A stretch of DNA of 7,256 bases from Desulfuromonadales bacterium. Lineage in GTDB: Bacteria; Desulfobacterota; Desulfuromonadia; Desulfuromonadales; BM103. The translations under genes and the position numbers were made by a program. Below the pieces are notes generated by a model that saw only the letters and a program-made list of their open reading frames with translations, did no database searches and was not told the origin of the DNA. Every line of letters starts with the position of its first letter. Position 1 is the stretch's first letter. Shown here piece after piece: positions 1 to 5,956 of the stretch. The stretch spans positions 1 through 7,256 of the forward strand of contig JAOUDB010000123.1 in NCBI GenBank assembly GCA_029859485.1, in the 5' to 3' direction.

Positions 1-745
1 CAGCATAGTCTGACAGCGACCATTGGTTAAGGATGCGCACCGCATTATCGGGGGTACTGGGGATCACGCGCTCGATGTCATACACACTCCCATCGGTTGA
101 CCCGATCGCCAGGTTGGCAAAACCGGCTGCGACTGCAGCGAAAATGTCGCAGTCTTCACGGCAATCGAGCGCCTCAAGCCATTCAAGATAAAACTCGATC
201 ACGGCAAGGGTCAGGAGGCTGCCGCGACACTTGATCAGAATCTCGACCTCATCACAGCTCAAGGCCCTGCAATGCGACTCAAGGAGTGTAAGGATGCGCC
301 GGTCTCCTGTCATGACCATCCCGGCCAGTACGGCCGGGCCATTGGCTAATGAGCCTCGATCGTACAAGTCAAGAAGCTCAAGGGCTCCCGTCGTTGCGTT
401 CTCATCATTGGCTGGCGCGAGGACGACATAGTCCAGAGCCGCAGGAGATGCCACCGTTCGGGCCGGATCGCAGCAAATAAAAGGCATCAAGGCGTGAACA
501 CCACTCTTGCCGGCGAGCACGAGATCAACGGCTGTCTGGTAATTTCGAAAGCGCTGCGCGGGATGGATACGCGTCACGTAATGCCGGTACAACAGGAGGA
601 GTTTTTCCACGAGCTCTGGATTCGCAGTCGCTCCGTAAAGGCCAATGGCGGCTTGAGTCACGGCATCAAGTCGGTCCTCGTTCAGTTTGAGAGCCTTCTC
701 CGGGCTATCAAGGACTTCAATGATCTGTTTCTCATTCATATCCAT
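1..745 (-). CDS. Hypothetical protein, C-terminus cut off by the window edge
   Basis: This is an open minus-strand frame with no stop from the start codon to the window edge, giving 248 residues of an incomplete protein. The start at 745 is chosen because AAGGA lies 8 nt upstream; in-frame ATGs at 754 and 739 are too close to or too far from it. I do not recognise the family. The visible part is largely helical in character, with Leu- and Ala-rich stretches (for example around residues 43-56, 118-130 and 175-192). It has no signal peptide or obvious membrane span, so it is probably cytoplasmic. It is rich in cysteine: C91-C92, C159, C164, C173, C195 and C199. A helical-repeat scaffold is possible but not shown. 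It is divergent from the trhA-like gene, with a 229-bp gap between the two starts. That the frame is real is supported by its length and by the ribosome binding site. Confidence 0.8.
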   Translation of the reverse strand, partial: MDMNEKQIIEVLDSPEKALKLNEDRLDAVTQAAIGLYGATANPELVEKLLLLYRHYVTRIHPAQRFRNYQTAVDLVLAGKSGVHALMPFICCDPARTVASPAALDYVVLAPANDENATTGALELLDLYDRGSLANGPAVLAGMVMTGDRRILTLLESHCRALSCDEVEILIKCRGSLLTLAVIEFYLEWLEALDCREDCDIFAAVAAGFANLAIGSTDGSVYDIERVIPSTPDNAVRILNQWSLSDYA

Positions 746-974
746 AATAATCATCCTTGTTAACCAAGATCCATGCGGAGCTCCGGTTGAGAGGTTTTTA
801 GTTCAACAGTCTGAAAAAATTAACGGTTTTTTGCCTCTTGGCAATTGATAGAAAAATTAAATGAAAGGTTGGAAATATTACAAAATAACTCGAACGGATA
901 AAACTTCTCGCCAATCAACATGACTCATTTTTTGTTATTATTGTTAGCAAGGAGCGAAGAGATGGAGCCTTGCC

Positions 975-1646
975 ATGACGAAACATTATCACCTGATTAC
1001 CTACAGCGAAGAAGAGGAACTTGCTAATCGCCTGACACACAGCATTGCAGCAATTCTGAGCCTGGTCGGCCTGGTGATTCTGCTAATCTCAGCCTCTCGC
1101 ACCGGCGACCCCTATCGCATTGTCAGCGCTGCGGTTTTTTGCGGCATTTTATTTCTCTTCTATATTATTTCGACATTGTACCACACGGTCAGGACACCCA
1201 AAATCCGCTATACTTTCAGGGTTCTAGACCACGTCGGCATTTACTTGGTCATCGCCGGTTCTTATACACCTTTCACACTTGTCTCGATGCGCGCAGGACA
1301 CGGTTGGGCCCTTTTTGGTCTCATTTGGGGTCTTGCCTTGTCCGGAGCCATATTCAAAACCTTCATGACTCACCGCCTGGCTTTCCTCGCTCCGGTCTTT
1401 TACATCGCGCTCGGCTGGTTAATCGTCATAGACCTCGAAGGTTTGCTGACCATGGTTCCTCTCAAAGGGGTCCTCTGGTTGCTTGCCGGCGGTCTGTTCT
1501 ACACGATTGGAATCGTTTTCTACGCGATCGACCGAATCCCTTATAACCACGCTATCTGGCATGTATTTGTTGTTGCCGGCAGCTTCTGCCATTACCTTGC
1601 GGTACTGTGGTACGTCATCCCTGTCGGGGTGTTAAACCCAACGTAA
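975..1646 (+). CDS. trhA: TrhA / hemolysin III family (PAQR-like) integral membrane protein
   Basis: This 223-residue protein has about seven predicted membrane spans (roughly 25-41, 51-68, 84-102, 110-130, 136-153, 165-184 and 194-216), the usual size and topology of bacterial hemolysin III/TrhA proteins. Family motifs are in order: LANRLTH at 16-22 before the first span, STLYH at 66-70, LDHVGIYLVIAGSYTPF at 84-100 and RIPYNHAIWH at 187-196. The likely metal site of the PAQR fold is complete: Ser66/His70, Asp85, and the HxxxH pair His192/His196. Relatives act in membrane homeostasis; the hemolysin name comes from one Bacillus protein and does not imply a toxin here. GGAG at 964-967 lies 7 nt before the ATG, which supports this start. 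An overlapping 21-codon frame (962-1027) with its own AAGGAG site begins just upstream. The gene converges with the ABC exporter operon. Confidence 0.93.
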   Translation: MTKHYHLITYSEEEELANRLTHSIAAILSLVGLVILLISASRTGDPYRIVSAAVFCGILFLFYIISTLYHTVRTPKIRYTFRVLDHVGIYLVIAGSYTPFTLVSMRAGHGWALFGLIWGLALSGAIFKTFMTHRLAFLAPVFYIALGWLIVIDLEGLLTMVPLKGVLWLLAGGLFYTIGIVFYAIDRIPYNHAIWHVFVVAGSFCHYLAVLWYVIPVGVLNPT

Positions 1647-1680
1647 TCTATCGCAATAAAGACACTTAAGCCAATTTCTT

Positions 1681-1703
1681 AAAAACATACAATCTCGATT
1701 GCA
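1681..1703 (-). terminator. Weak candidate intrinsic terminator for the ABC exporter operon
   Basis: On the minus strand a short hairpin (TGCAAT, loop CGAG, ATTGTA, with one G-U pair) is followed by TGTTTTT, about 95 bp after the permease stop. The stem is only 6 bp and AT-rich, so this is a weak candidate. No better hairpin was seen between the convergent genes. Confidence 0.3.
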
Positions 1704-1794
1704 GTTTTGGTGAGACGAAAAAGACCTTATAGGGACGAGCAGAAAAAGGAGGAATCAATGGCTGGTGGCTCTTGTTCGTTAGCCTGGGTGGGGC

Positions 1795-2586
1795 TCACAC
1801 TACGATGCGCTTGACCATCAGGGCGATGGCCAAGGGCAAGAGAAACAGTGCGGCAACAAGCAGGTAAAGCAGACTGAACCACAGGTCGCCGGCCCAGACT
1901 TGCAGACTGCAGCCACGCACCAGTGCCACCAAGTGTGTGAGCGGCAGCAACTGAGCAAGGGATTGGGCCCAACCCGGCAGGTTCTGTAATGGGAAGAAGG
2001 TGCCGCTGAAGAGGAACATAGGCGTAATACCAAGGAAAATCGGCAAGTTAAAAGTTTCAATTCCCGGCACCAGAGAGGTACAGATCATGCCCAGAGCGGC
2101 GAACACTAAGCCACCAAGGATTGCCAACGGAATCAGCAAGAACGCACCGGGAAAGCTGAAGAACCCGCAGAGCGAGATCACTGTCGTCATCAGGGTCGCA
2201 GCGATCAACGACTTGCTGGCAGCCCAGAGCATTTCACCGAGAATGATTTCTTCCAGGTTGAGCGGCGTCGCCAACAAGGCGTCGAAGGTTTTCTGATAAT
2301 ACATGCGCACAAAGCTGTTGTAGGTGGTTTCGAAAAAAGCGTTGTACATGATACACACCGACACCAACGCCGGAGCAATGAATGTGGTATAGGAGAGTGT
2401 CTGGCCGCCGTATTCCAGCTCGCCGACCATCACCGACAGACCGACGCCAAAGGCAAGGATATAGAGCAATGGTTCAAGTAGCGGCGGCAGGAAAGAAATC
2501 TTCCAGTTCTGCTTGTAGATGGAAAAGTTCCGCTGCCAAACCCTGATTGAACGGGCACTGATCTTTGATGGATGGGGCCACTTCAT
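1795..2586 (-). CDS. ABC-2 type transporter permease (NodJ-like)
   Basis: This 263-residue inner-membrane permease belongs to the ABC-2 exporter superfamily. It has a short amphipathic N-terminus and about six spans (near 33-53, 69-88, 119-142, 146-170, 181-200 and 237-258). Typical ABC-2 landmarks are EPLLYILAFGVGL at 38-50, a cytoplasmic segment near residues 95-118 (FDALLATPLNLEEI), and the re-entrant SGTFFPLQNLP followed by LPLTH at 194-218. The frame stays open 22 codons further upstream. I chose the ATG at 2586 because it overlaps the ATPase stop as ATGA and because family members begin just before a hydrophilic stretch like this one. The ATGA overlap implies translational coupling with the ATPase. 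The substrate cannot be told from sequence; NodIJ-like pairs export lipo-oligosaccharides, polysaccharides or drugs. Confidence 0.92.
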   Translation of the reverse strand: MKWPHPSKISARSIRVWQRNFSIYKQNWKISFLPPLLEPLLYILAFGVGLSVMVGELEYGGQTLSYTTFIAPALVSVCIMYNAFFETTYNSFVRMYYQKTFDALLATPLNLEEIILGEMLWAASKSLIAATLMTTVISLCGFFSFPGAFLLIPLAILGGLVFAALGMICTSLVPGIETFNLPIFLGITPMFLFSGTFFPLQNLPGWAQSLAQLLPLTHLVALVRGCSLQVWAGDLWFSLLYLLVAALFLLPLAIALMVKRIVV

Positions 2587-3491
2587 TCGCGTAAGTCCCT
2601 GCCGGTCAACTTGAGAAAGAGATCTTCCAACCCCGCCGGACGAAGCATACACCCTTCGGTACGCACATCGCGAGTCAGCTTGAGAAAGAGTTCATCGCCG
2701 TCGTCCAGATAGACCAGAAGACGTCGGCCAAGATCTTCAACCCGGCATGATTCACGATTCAGAAAGTCGCGCACCTTCTGATCGGGATCGGCAATCTCCA
2801 GGACTGTATGCCCTACCCGTTCACGCACCAGAGCTGTCGGTTTCCCTTCAACCAGGATCTGACCATGGTCAACAATCACCAATCGATCACAGAGACGTTC
2901 CGCTTCCTCCATATAATGGGTCGTGAGCAGGATCGTCAAGCCCTGCCGCTTCAGTTCCTCAAGCTTGTCCCATAGAAGCTGACGGCTCTGTGGGTCAAGG
3001 CCCGTGGTCGGTTCGTCGAGGATGAGTAGTTCGGGTTGGTTGACGAGAGCTCGAGCCAACATCAGGCGTCTTTTGAGACCACCGGAGAGGACCGAGATCT
3101 TATCTTCGGCACGGTTCTGCAGTGCAAAGAAACCAAGCAGTTCATCGGCGCGACGCTCTGCCACCTGACGTGGGATGGCAAAGTAGCGGGCGTAACCAAC
3201 CAGGTTGTTACGAACCGATAGATCGGGGTCGAGGGAATCTTCCTGCTGGCAGATGCCGATCCGGCGTTTGATCTCGCGTAAGTCCTTATCGATATCCAGT
3301 CCGAATAAAGACAGGTGACCTGCATCGCGCGGTGTATAGCCATAGAGCATGCGGATGGTGGTCGTCTTGCCGGCACCGTTCGGACCGAGCAAGCCAAAAC
3401 ACTCCCCTGGTTGCACGGCAAAAGAGAGGCCATCGACAGCATTTAGAGAACCGTAGGATTTACGTAGGGATTCGACCTCGAGGATGGCCAT
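2583..3491 (-). CDS. ABC transporter ATP-binding protein (NodI/DrrA-like)
   Basis: This 302-residue ATPase energises the permease encoded immediately downstream. All nucleotide-binding elements are present: Walker A GPNGAGKT at 36-43, Q-loop at Gln82/Gln83, signature LSGGLKRR at 135-142, Walker B LLILDEP at 155-161, D-loop GLDP at 164-167 and switch His192. After about residue 220 comes a C-terminal extension of about 80 residues, typical of NodI/DrrA-type exporters, ending in GLEDLFLKLTGRDLRE. No residue needed for ATP hydrolysis is missing. The ATG at 3491 has only a weak purine-rich site (AAAGA) upstream, but the protein begins where the family usually does. The stop overlaps the permease start by ATGA, and a promoter lies about 40 bp upstream, so the two genes form an operon. 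Confidence 0.96.
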   Translation of the reverse strand: MAILEVESLRKSYGSLNAVDGLSFAVQPGECFGLLGPNGAGKTTTIRMLYGYTPRDAGHLSLFGLDIDKDLREIKRRIGICQQEDSLDPDLSVRNNLVGYARYFAIPRQVAERRADELLGFFALQNRAEDKISVLSGGLKRRLMLARALVNQPELLILDEPTTGLDPQSRQLLWDKLEELKRQGLTILLTTHYMEEAERLCDRLVIVDHGQILVEGKPTALVRERVGHTVLEIADPDQKVRDFLNRESCRVEDLGRRLLVYLDDGDELFLKLTRDVRTEGCMLRPAGLEDLFLKLTGRDLRE

Positions 3492-3530
3492 TACGCATCT
3501 TTCTTTGACAAAGCAATTGTATATTTTGGG

Positions 3531-3559
3531 ATTTTACGCTTCTGCACAATTGTTGGCAA
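3531..3559 (-). promoter_or_regulatory. Sigma70-type promoter of the ABC exporter operon
   Basis: The minus strand reads TTGCCA (3559-3554), a 17-nt spacer, then TAAAAT (3536-3531). Each hexamer matches the consensus at 5 of 6 positions and the spacing is ideal. Transcription would start near 3524, giving a leader of about 33 nt before the ATPase ATG. Two CAATTGT copies (3547-3553 inside the spacer and 3514-3520 just past the predicted start) are 33 bp apart and could be operators. The call rests on sequence match only. Confidence 0.6.
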
Positions 3560-3609
3560 GTGGGTAAGGACAGTCGACCCAGCCTCCCCCTTAGCAGGCA
3601 TTTGAACCA

Positions 3610-4503
3610 TCACGACCTGCGCCAGAATAGTGGCTTAGGTGCATTGGCCAGATAAGCACCACACACAACCAGAAGCCCACCGCCAAGCAGGGAGATACCG
3701 AGAGACTCACCAAGCAAAAGGGTTGCAAGGAGGACACCGTTTACAGGCACAAAGTTGATGAAGACCGCAGCCCTGGATGGCCCAATGCTCTGAATCCCTT
3801 CAAAGTACCAGAGAAAACCGACCACTGTGCCAAAGGCTCCGAGATAGCCGATGCTGAGCCAAACCGGCCAGGAAAAGTGCAGCGCTTCTGCAAAACTGCC
3901 ATAGGATAAAGCTGGGAGCAGCAAAAAGAAGGTGCCCGCTATGGAGGACCAGCAGACGGCAGCTAAAGGAGAAAGACCGCGCATCGCTGTTTTACCGATC
4001 ACCGAATAGAGCGTCCAGGAAAGGACGCATCCAAAGATCAGCAACTCACCTCGTCCGATGCCTCCACTGAGAATCATCAACGGATGCCCCCTGGTGATGA
4101 CCACAAGGGCACCGAACACCGAGAGAGGAATGCCGAGCATCCGACTCAACGGTAGTTTCTCACGATAGATCAAAGCGGAACAGAGTGTGATCGCCACCGG
4201 GTTGAGTGCAATGATCAAAGCGGCCCGGCCGGCACCGATCAAGGTCAGTCCATTAAAGAAAAACAGGTTGTAGGCAAACACTCCCGACAACCCCAGTGCA
4301 GCGACAGTCAAAGCCTGCCGTAAATCGAGCTTCGGCAGTCGTCCTTCGACCTTCCAAACGGCAAGCAATAAAAATGTCGAAGCGATGGCAAAACGGAAAA
4401 ATGCTGCGGAGACGGGATGTGCCGCGCCAGCCAGGAAACGGCCGGCGACGAAGGTCCCTCCCCAGAAAAAAGCAACGGCAAGGAGTTTCAGATAGGTTTT
4501 CAA
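3610..4503 (-). CDS. EamA/DMT-superfamily transporter
   Basis: This 297-residue inner-membrane protein has about ten predicted spans arranged as two EamA repeats. The first repeat begins with FFWGGTFVAGR (12-22) and ends near ALNPVAITLCSALIYREKL (99-117). The second ends with the equivalent FVPVNGVLLATLLLGESLG (251-269), each repeat closing on a conserved Glu (115 and 266). Such proteins export or import small metabolites such as amino acids or purines; the substrate cannot be predicted. The start codon is TTG, not ATG. An in-frame TGA lies directly before it, no ATG or GTG occurs near the N-terminus, and the first span begins at once, so TTG is the only reasonable start. The upstream ribosome site is poor (AAGAG, about 11 nt away). 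It follows the pyrophosphohydrolase gene after 22 bp and is probably cotranscribed with it, possibly weakly translated. Confidence 0.93.
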   Translation of the reverse strand: MKTYLKLLAVAFFWGGTFVAGRFLAGAAHPVSAAFFRFAIASTFLLLAVWKVEGRLPKLDLRQALTVAALGLSGVFAYNLFFFNGLTLIGAGRAALIIALNPVAITLCSALIYREKLPLSRMLGIPLSVFGALVVITRGHPLMILSGGIGRGELLIFGCVLSWTLYSVIGKTAMRGLSPLAAVCWSSIAGTFFLLLPALSYGSFAEALHFSWPVWLSIGYLGAFGTVVGFLWYFEGIQSIGPSRAAVFINFVPVNGVLLATLLLGESLGISLLGGGLLVVCGAYLANAPKPLFWRRS

Positions 4504-4525
4504 TCAGCGTCTCGGCTCTTAAAGG

Positions 4526-4885
4526 TTATTGACGACCTTTATATTCCGTATATTTTTTTGCGGAACCGCGAACTTCATCGGCAGGATATTTCTCTTCGTT
4601 GAGAAGCATTTTACGGTTAACCGCCTCCACCATATCGATGCCAAGTTTATCGGATAAACGTAACAGGTAAACAAAAACATCGGCGATTTCGTGGCTGATC
4701 TCTTCAAGGCCCTCAGGAGGAATATCAGCGCTTTCTGCTTCTGTCAGCCACTGGAAATGCTCCACCAGCTCGCCACACTCAGCGATCAGCGCCATGGACA
4801 GGTTTTTAGGCGTATGATACTGGTCCCAATCCCGGTCTGCGACAAATTTACGGATTTTTTCTTTTAACGCGTCAAACTCGGACAT
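4526..4885 (-). CDS. MazG-like nucleotide pyrophosphohydrolase (RS21-C6/dCTPase type)
   Basis: This 119-residue cytoplasmic enzyme belongs to the all-alpha NTP pyrophosphatase (MazG-like) superfamily. It would hydrolyse nucleoside triphosphates, often dCTP or modified forms, to monophosphate and pyrophosphate with Mg2+. The metal-binding motif is complete: E36-C-G-E39 in the first helix and E66-I-A-D69 in the second, the EXXE...EXXD pattern. The family stretch TPKNLSMALIAECGELVEHF (25-44) and the closing EEKYP (97-101) also match, and the length is normal for the single-domain form. The frame extends 11 codons further upstream, but the ATG at 4885 has AAGGA (4892-4896) 6 nt before it and the N-terminus fits relatives. 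It lies upstream of the EamA gene and just downstream of the tmRNA 3' fragment and its terminator. Confidence 0.93.
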   Translation of the reverse strand: MSEFDALKEKIRKFVADRDWDQYHTPKNLSMALIAECGELVEHFQWLTEAESADIPPEGLEEISHEIADVFVYLLRLSDKLGIDMVEAVNRKMLLNEEKYPADEVRGSAKKYTEYKGRQ

Positions 4886-4959
4886 AAATATTCCTTGTGG
4901 CTTCAACCAGAACCGCACCTATATATCTGCTTCGGTTAAGTTCCAGAAGGTAGCTTCTG

Positions 4960-4988
4960 AAGGTACCCCTGAGTTCCGAAGTCGTCAA
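4960..4988 (-). promoter_or_regulatory. Possible promoter of the pyrophosphohydrolase-EamA unit
   Basis: TTGACG (4988-4983) is followed after 17 nt by TACCTT (4965-4960). The -35 is good (5 of 6) but the -10 matches only 3 of 6, so this is tentative. A perfect hairpin, CAGAAG-GTAG-CTTCTG at 4944-4959, sits at the predicted start of transcription. The unit needs a promoter here because the terminator at 5003-5025 lies just upstream. Confidence 0.25.
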
Positions 4989-5025
4989 GATGAAACAGCA
5001 ACGCCCGACTGATCAACAGCCGGGC
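4989..5025 (-). terminator. Intrinsic terminator, likely the native ssrA terminator
   Basis: A GC-rich hairpin (left arm 5003-5011, loop 5012-5016, right arm 5017-5025; nine pairs with one mismatch) is followed on the minus strand by GTTGCTGTTT. It begins 10 nt after the CCA end of the tmRNA fragment, the normal place for a tmRNA or tRNA terminator. On the plus strand the hairpin is followed by CTTTCTATTT, so it may work both ways. If the ssrA fragment is a displaced end, this terminator has been separated from its original promoter. Confidence 0.6.
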
Positions 5026-5034
5026 CTTTCTATT

Positions 5035-5057
5035 TGGTGGAGGTGGCGGGAATCGAA
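5035..5057 (-). other. ssrA: Displaced tmRNA (ssrA) 3' end; putative att site of an integrated element
   Basis: Read on the minus strand, 23 bases match the end of a tmRNA: T-loop TTCGATT, 3' T-stem CCCGC, acceptor strand CACCTCC, then ACCA. The T in CACCTCC corresponds to the U of the G3-U70 pair that marks tmRNA and tRNA-Ala for alanine charging. The sequence just 5' (ACTC) does not restore the matching GCGGG T-stem, and no D-arm, anticodon or tag-reading frame precedes it, so the gene is not intact here. Integrases that use ssrA recombine within this 3' end and leave such a displaced fragment, followed by the native terminator, at one end of the island. The element should then lie at higher coordinates. 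A tRNA-Ala fragment is the main alternative. The loss of everything 5' of the T-loop is seen directly; the integration event is inferred. Confidence 0.65.
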
Positions 5058-5439
5058 GAGTTTATCTATCTACCCGTTTGCAAGAGATTTTTCGTCATAC
5101 AATAAATGTACATACCCCCAAAAGAACCCCCAAAGGTCTCAACAATGGCAGCACAGCCCTTTTTGTCTCCCAGTGGCCAACTGAACTGATCCATCCCGCC
5201 CCTACCCCGTTCACAGCGCAACAACGCCACGCAAACAAGCCAAGCCACAGTTCGCCAACCAGAGAAGGCCTTTCTCATATGTCAGGATCAGTAAGAATTT
5301 TGCATTTTAGCCAGTTTTGTAGTCTCCAAACAATGCGAGAGGAAATTTAGTGAATATCTCCTCCTCACTGCTGAACATTAGATCTCCCACAAATCCATTC
5401 TTAAATATCAGTACACGCAGAAGTCACGCGACGCCACTC
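5058..5439. other. Gap with no convincing gene; putative attachment-arm region of an island
   Basis: About 380 bp lie between the ssrA fragment and the SCPU gene. The visible structure is the tandem ACCCCCAAA pair near the att end. Two overlapping frames on opposite strands (5066-5278 minus, 5078-5350 plus) lack ribosome sites and resemble no family. A 23-codon minus-strand frame (5378-5307) has GGAG 6 nt upstream but nothing else to support it. No integrase or fragment of one is recognisable, and no clear terminator follows the SCPU gene. Confidence 0.5.
5114..5136 (+). repeat. Tandem pair ACCCCCAAA, possible integrase arm-type sites
   Basis: Two copies of ACCCCCAAAN-G (5114-5124 and 5126-5136) repeat with a 12-bp period, about 57 bp from the ssrA fragment. 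Short direct repeats with a C5 or G5 core next to RNA-gene attachment sites are commonly arm-binding sites of tyrosine integrases. The repeat is seen directly; its role is inferred from position. Confidence 0.4.
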
Positions 5440-5913
5440 CTACCAGAGGATAGTCACAGTAATAACATCGCTGTATGAGCCAACCGGGACATTCTGCTTG
5501 GCGGGAATACGGGAATAAATCGTAGCCTTATAGGGAGTCTCTTTTGTGATAAACGCAGTCTGTGCTGCAAAACTTCCACCATCACCCCAGATGTTCGAAA
5601 ACGAAGAATTAGAGTAGAGATTGTAATTCAACCGCCCCCCCCCGGCAGACTCCAATTGCCGCTGGCCAATATTCCCTGACATCCCCTGACTGAGGGAAAC
5701 CGTGACCATAAGGGGGGCTTGAGGATTTTGTGCCGGGATATTGCAGCTAACCCTGACCGTTCCGACCGTATCCTTAGGTGTGGACGAAAAAATATCGTAG
5801 CTGCCGAATGATATGCTGCTTGCGGTGACATCGCATTGGAACGCCATGCTGGTTGAGGACAATAGGAGAAGAAATAAAGCCGTATGAATGACCAGATTTA
5901 CCTTGCGAACCAT
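5440..5913 (-). CDS. Spore coat U (SCPU) domain pilin, secreted chaperone-usher subunit
   Basis: This 157-residue protein has a clear Sec signal peptide (basic MVRK, hydrophobic core to about residue 20, cleavage after SMA at 24). One SCPU/Csu-type pilin domain follows, beginning FQCDVTASSISFGSYD. Cys27 and Cys57 would form the domain disulfide. Other family features are SLSQG at 73-77, LNYNLYS at 95-101, NIWGDG at 107-112, YSRIPAKQNVPVGSYSD at 133-149 and a final beta strand ending in TVTILW. The CAGGAG site 6 nt before the ATG is strong. It follows the usher by 43 bp, the place of the terminal subunit (CsuE-like) in archaic chaperone-usher operons, although CsuE has two domains and this has one. 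Residues 91-93 are encoded by an uninterrupted run of nine G, a likely slippage site. A one-base change there truncates the protein within 1-8 further sense codons. Confidence 0.93.
   Translation of the reverse strand: MVRKVNLVIHTALFLLLLSSTSMAFQCDVTASSISFGSYDIFSSTPKDTVGTVRVSCNIPAQNPQAPLMVTVSLSQGMSGNIGQRQLESAGGGRLNYNLYSNSSFSNIWGDGGSFAAQTAFITKETPYKATIYSRIPAKQNVPVGSYSDVITVTILW
5635..5643 (-). repeat. Poly-G (G9) contingency tract inside the SCPU pilin gene
   Basis: Nine consecutive G on the coding strand (C on the plus strand) encode Gly91-Gly93. In the present length the frame is open. Losing one G reads GGC GGT TGA, giving about 94 residues; gaining one G runs to TAA after eight altered codons, giving about 101 residues. 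Either change removes the C-terminal half of the pilin fold, so the tract would act as an on/off switch. Homopolymers of this length are common phase-variation sites in surface genes of other bacteria. Confidence 0.6.
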
Positions 5914-5929
5914 TTGTGTCTCCTGTTTA

Positions 5930-5948
5930 CGGCAGATAATAGCTGCCG
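5930..5948 (-). promoter_or_regulatory. Intercistronic hairpin between usher and pilin genes
   Basis: CGGCAG and CTGCCG form a perfect 6-bp stem with a 7-nt AT-rich loop, between the usher stop and the pilin ribosome site. The stem ends 4 nt before CAGGAG (5920-5925). No T-run follows, so it is not a standard terminator. It could protect the downstream message or slow decay, raising pilin over usher. Confidence 0.45.
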
Positions 5949-5956
5949 CCAGTTTA

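Noticed and set aside
1139..1546. A 135-codon plus-strand frame inside trhA
   Set aside because: It is a shadow of the real frame: rich in Arg, Leu and His, without family likeness, and fully inside a well-supported gene.
975..1646. Reading the TrhA-like protein as a haemolytic toxin
   Set aside because: The family name is historical; the protein is a widespread PAQR-like membrane protein and nothing nearby suggests a virulence toxin.
1666..1682. TTAAG/CTTAA inverted repeat after trhA as its terminator
   Set aside because: The stem is five AT-rich pairs and is followed by A, not T, on the plus strand.
2587..2652. Longer permease with 22 extra N-terminal residues
   Set aside because: The extension overlaps the ATPase gene by 70 bp and looks unlike a permease N-terminus. 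The ATGA overlap start is the normal arrangement.
4886..4918. Longer pyrophosphohydrolase starting at 4918
   Set aside because: The ATG at 4885 has AAGGA 6 nt upstream and gives the usual family N-terminus.
5035..5110. An intact tRNA or tmRNA gene
   Set aside because: Only the T-loop, 3' T-stem, acceptor strand and CCA are present. The 5' T-stem and everything before it are absent.
5066..5278. A 70-codon minus-strand frame with a hydrophobic start, ending next to the ssrA fragment
   Set aside because: It has no ribosome site and resembles no family. It runs through the C5/G5 repeats and stops just before the fragment, so it is probably a chance frame.
5078..5350. A 90-codon plus-strand frame across the att-arm gap
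   Set aside because: It has low-complexity composition, no ribosome site, and begins inside the att flank. It overlaps the equally weak minus-strand frame.
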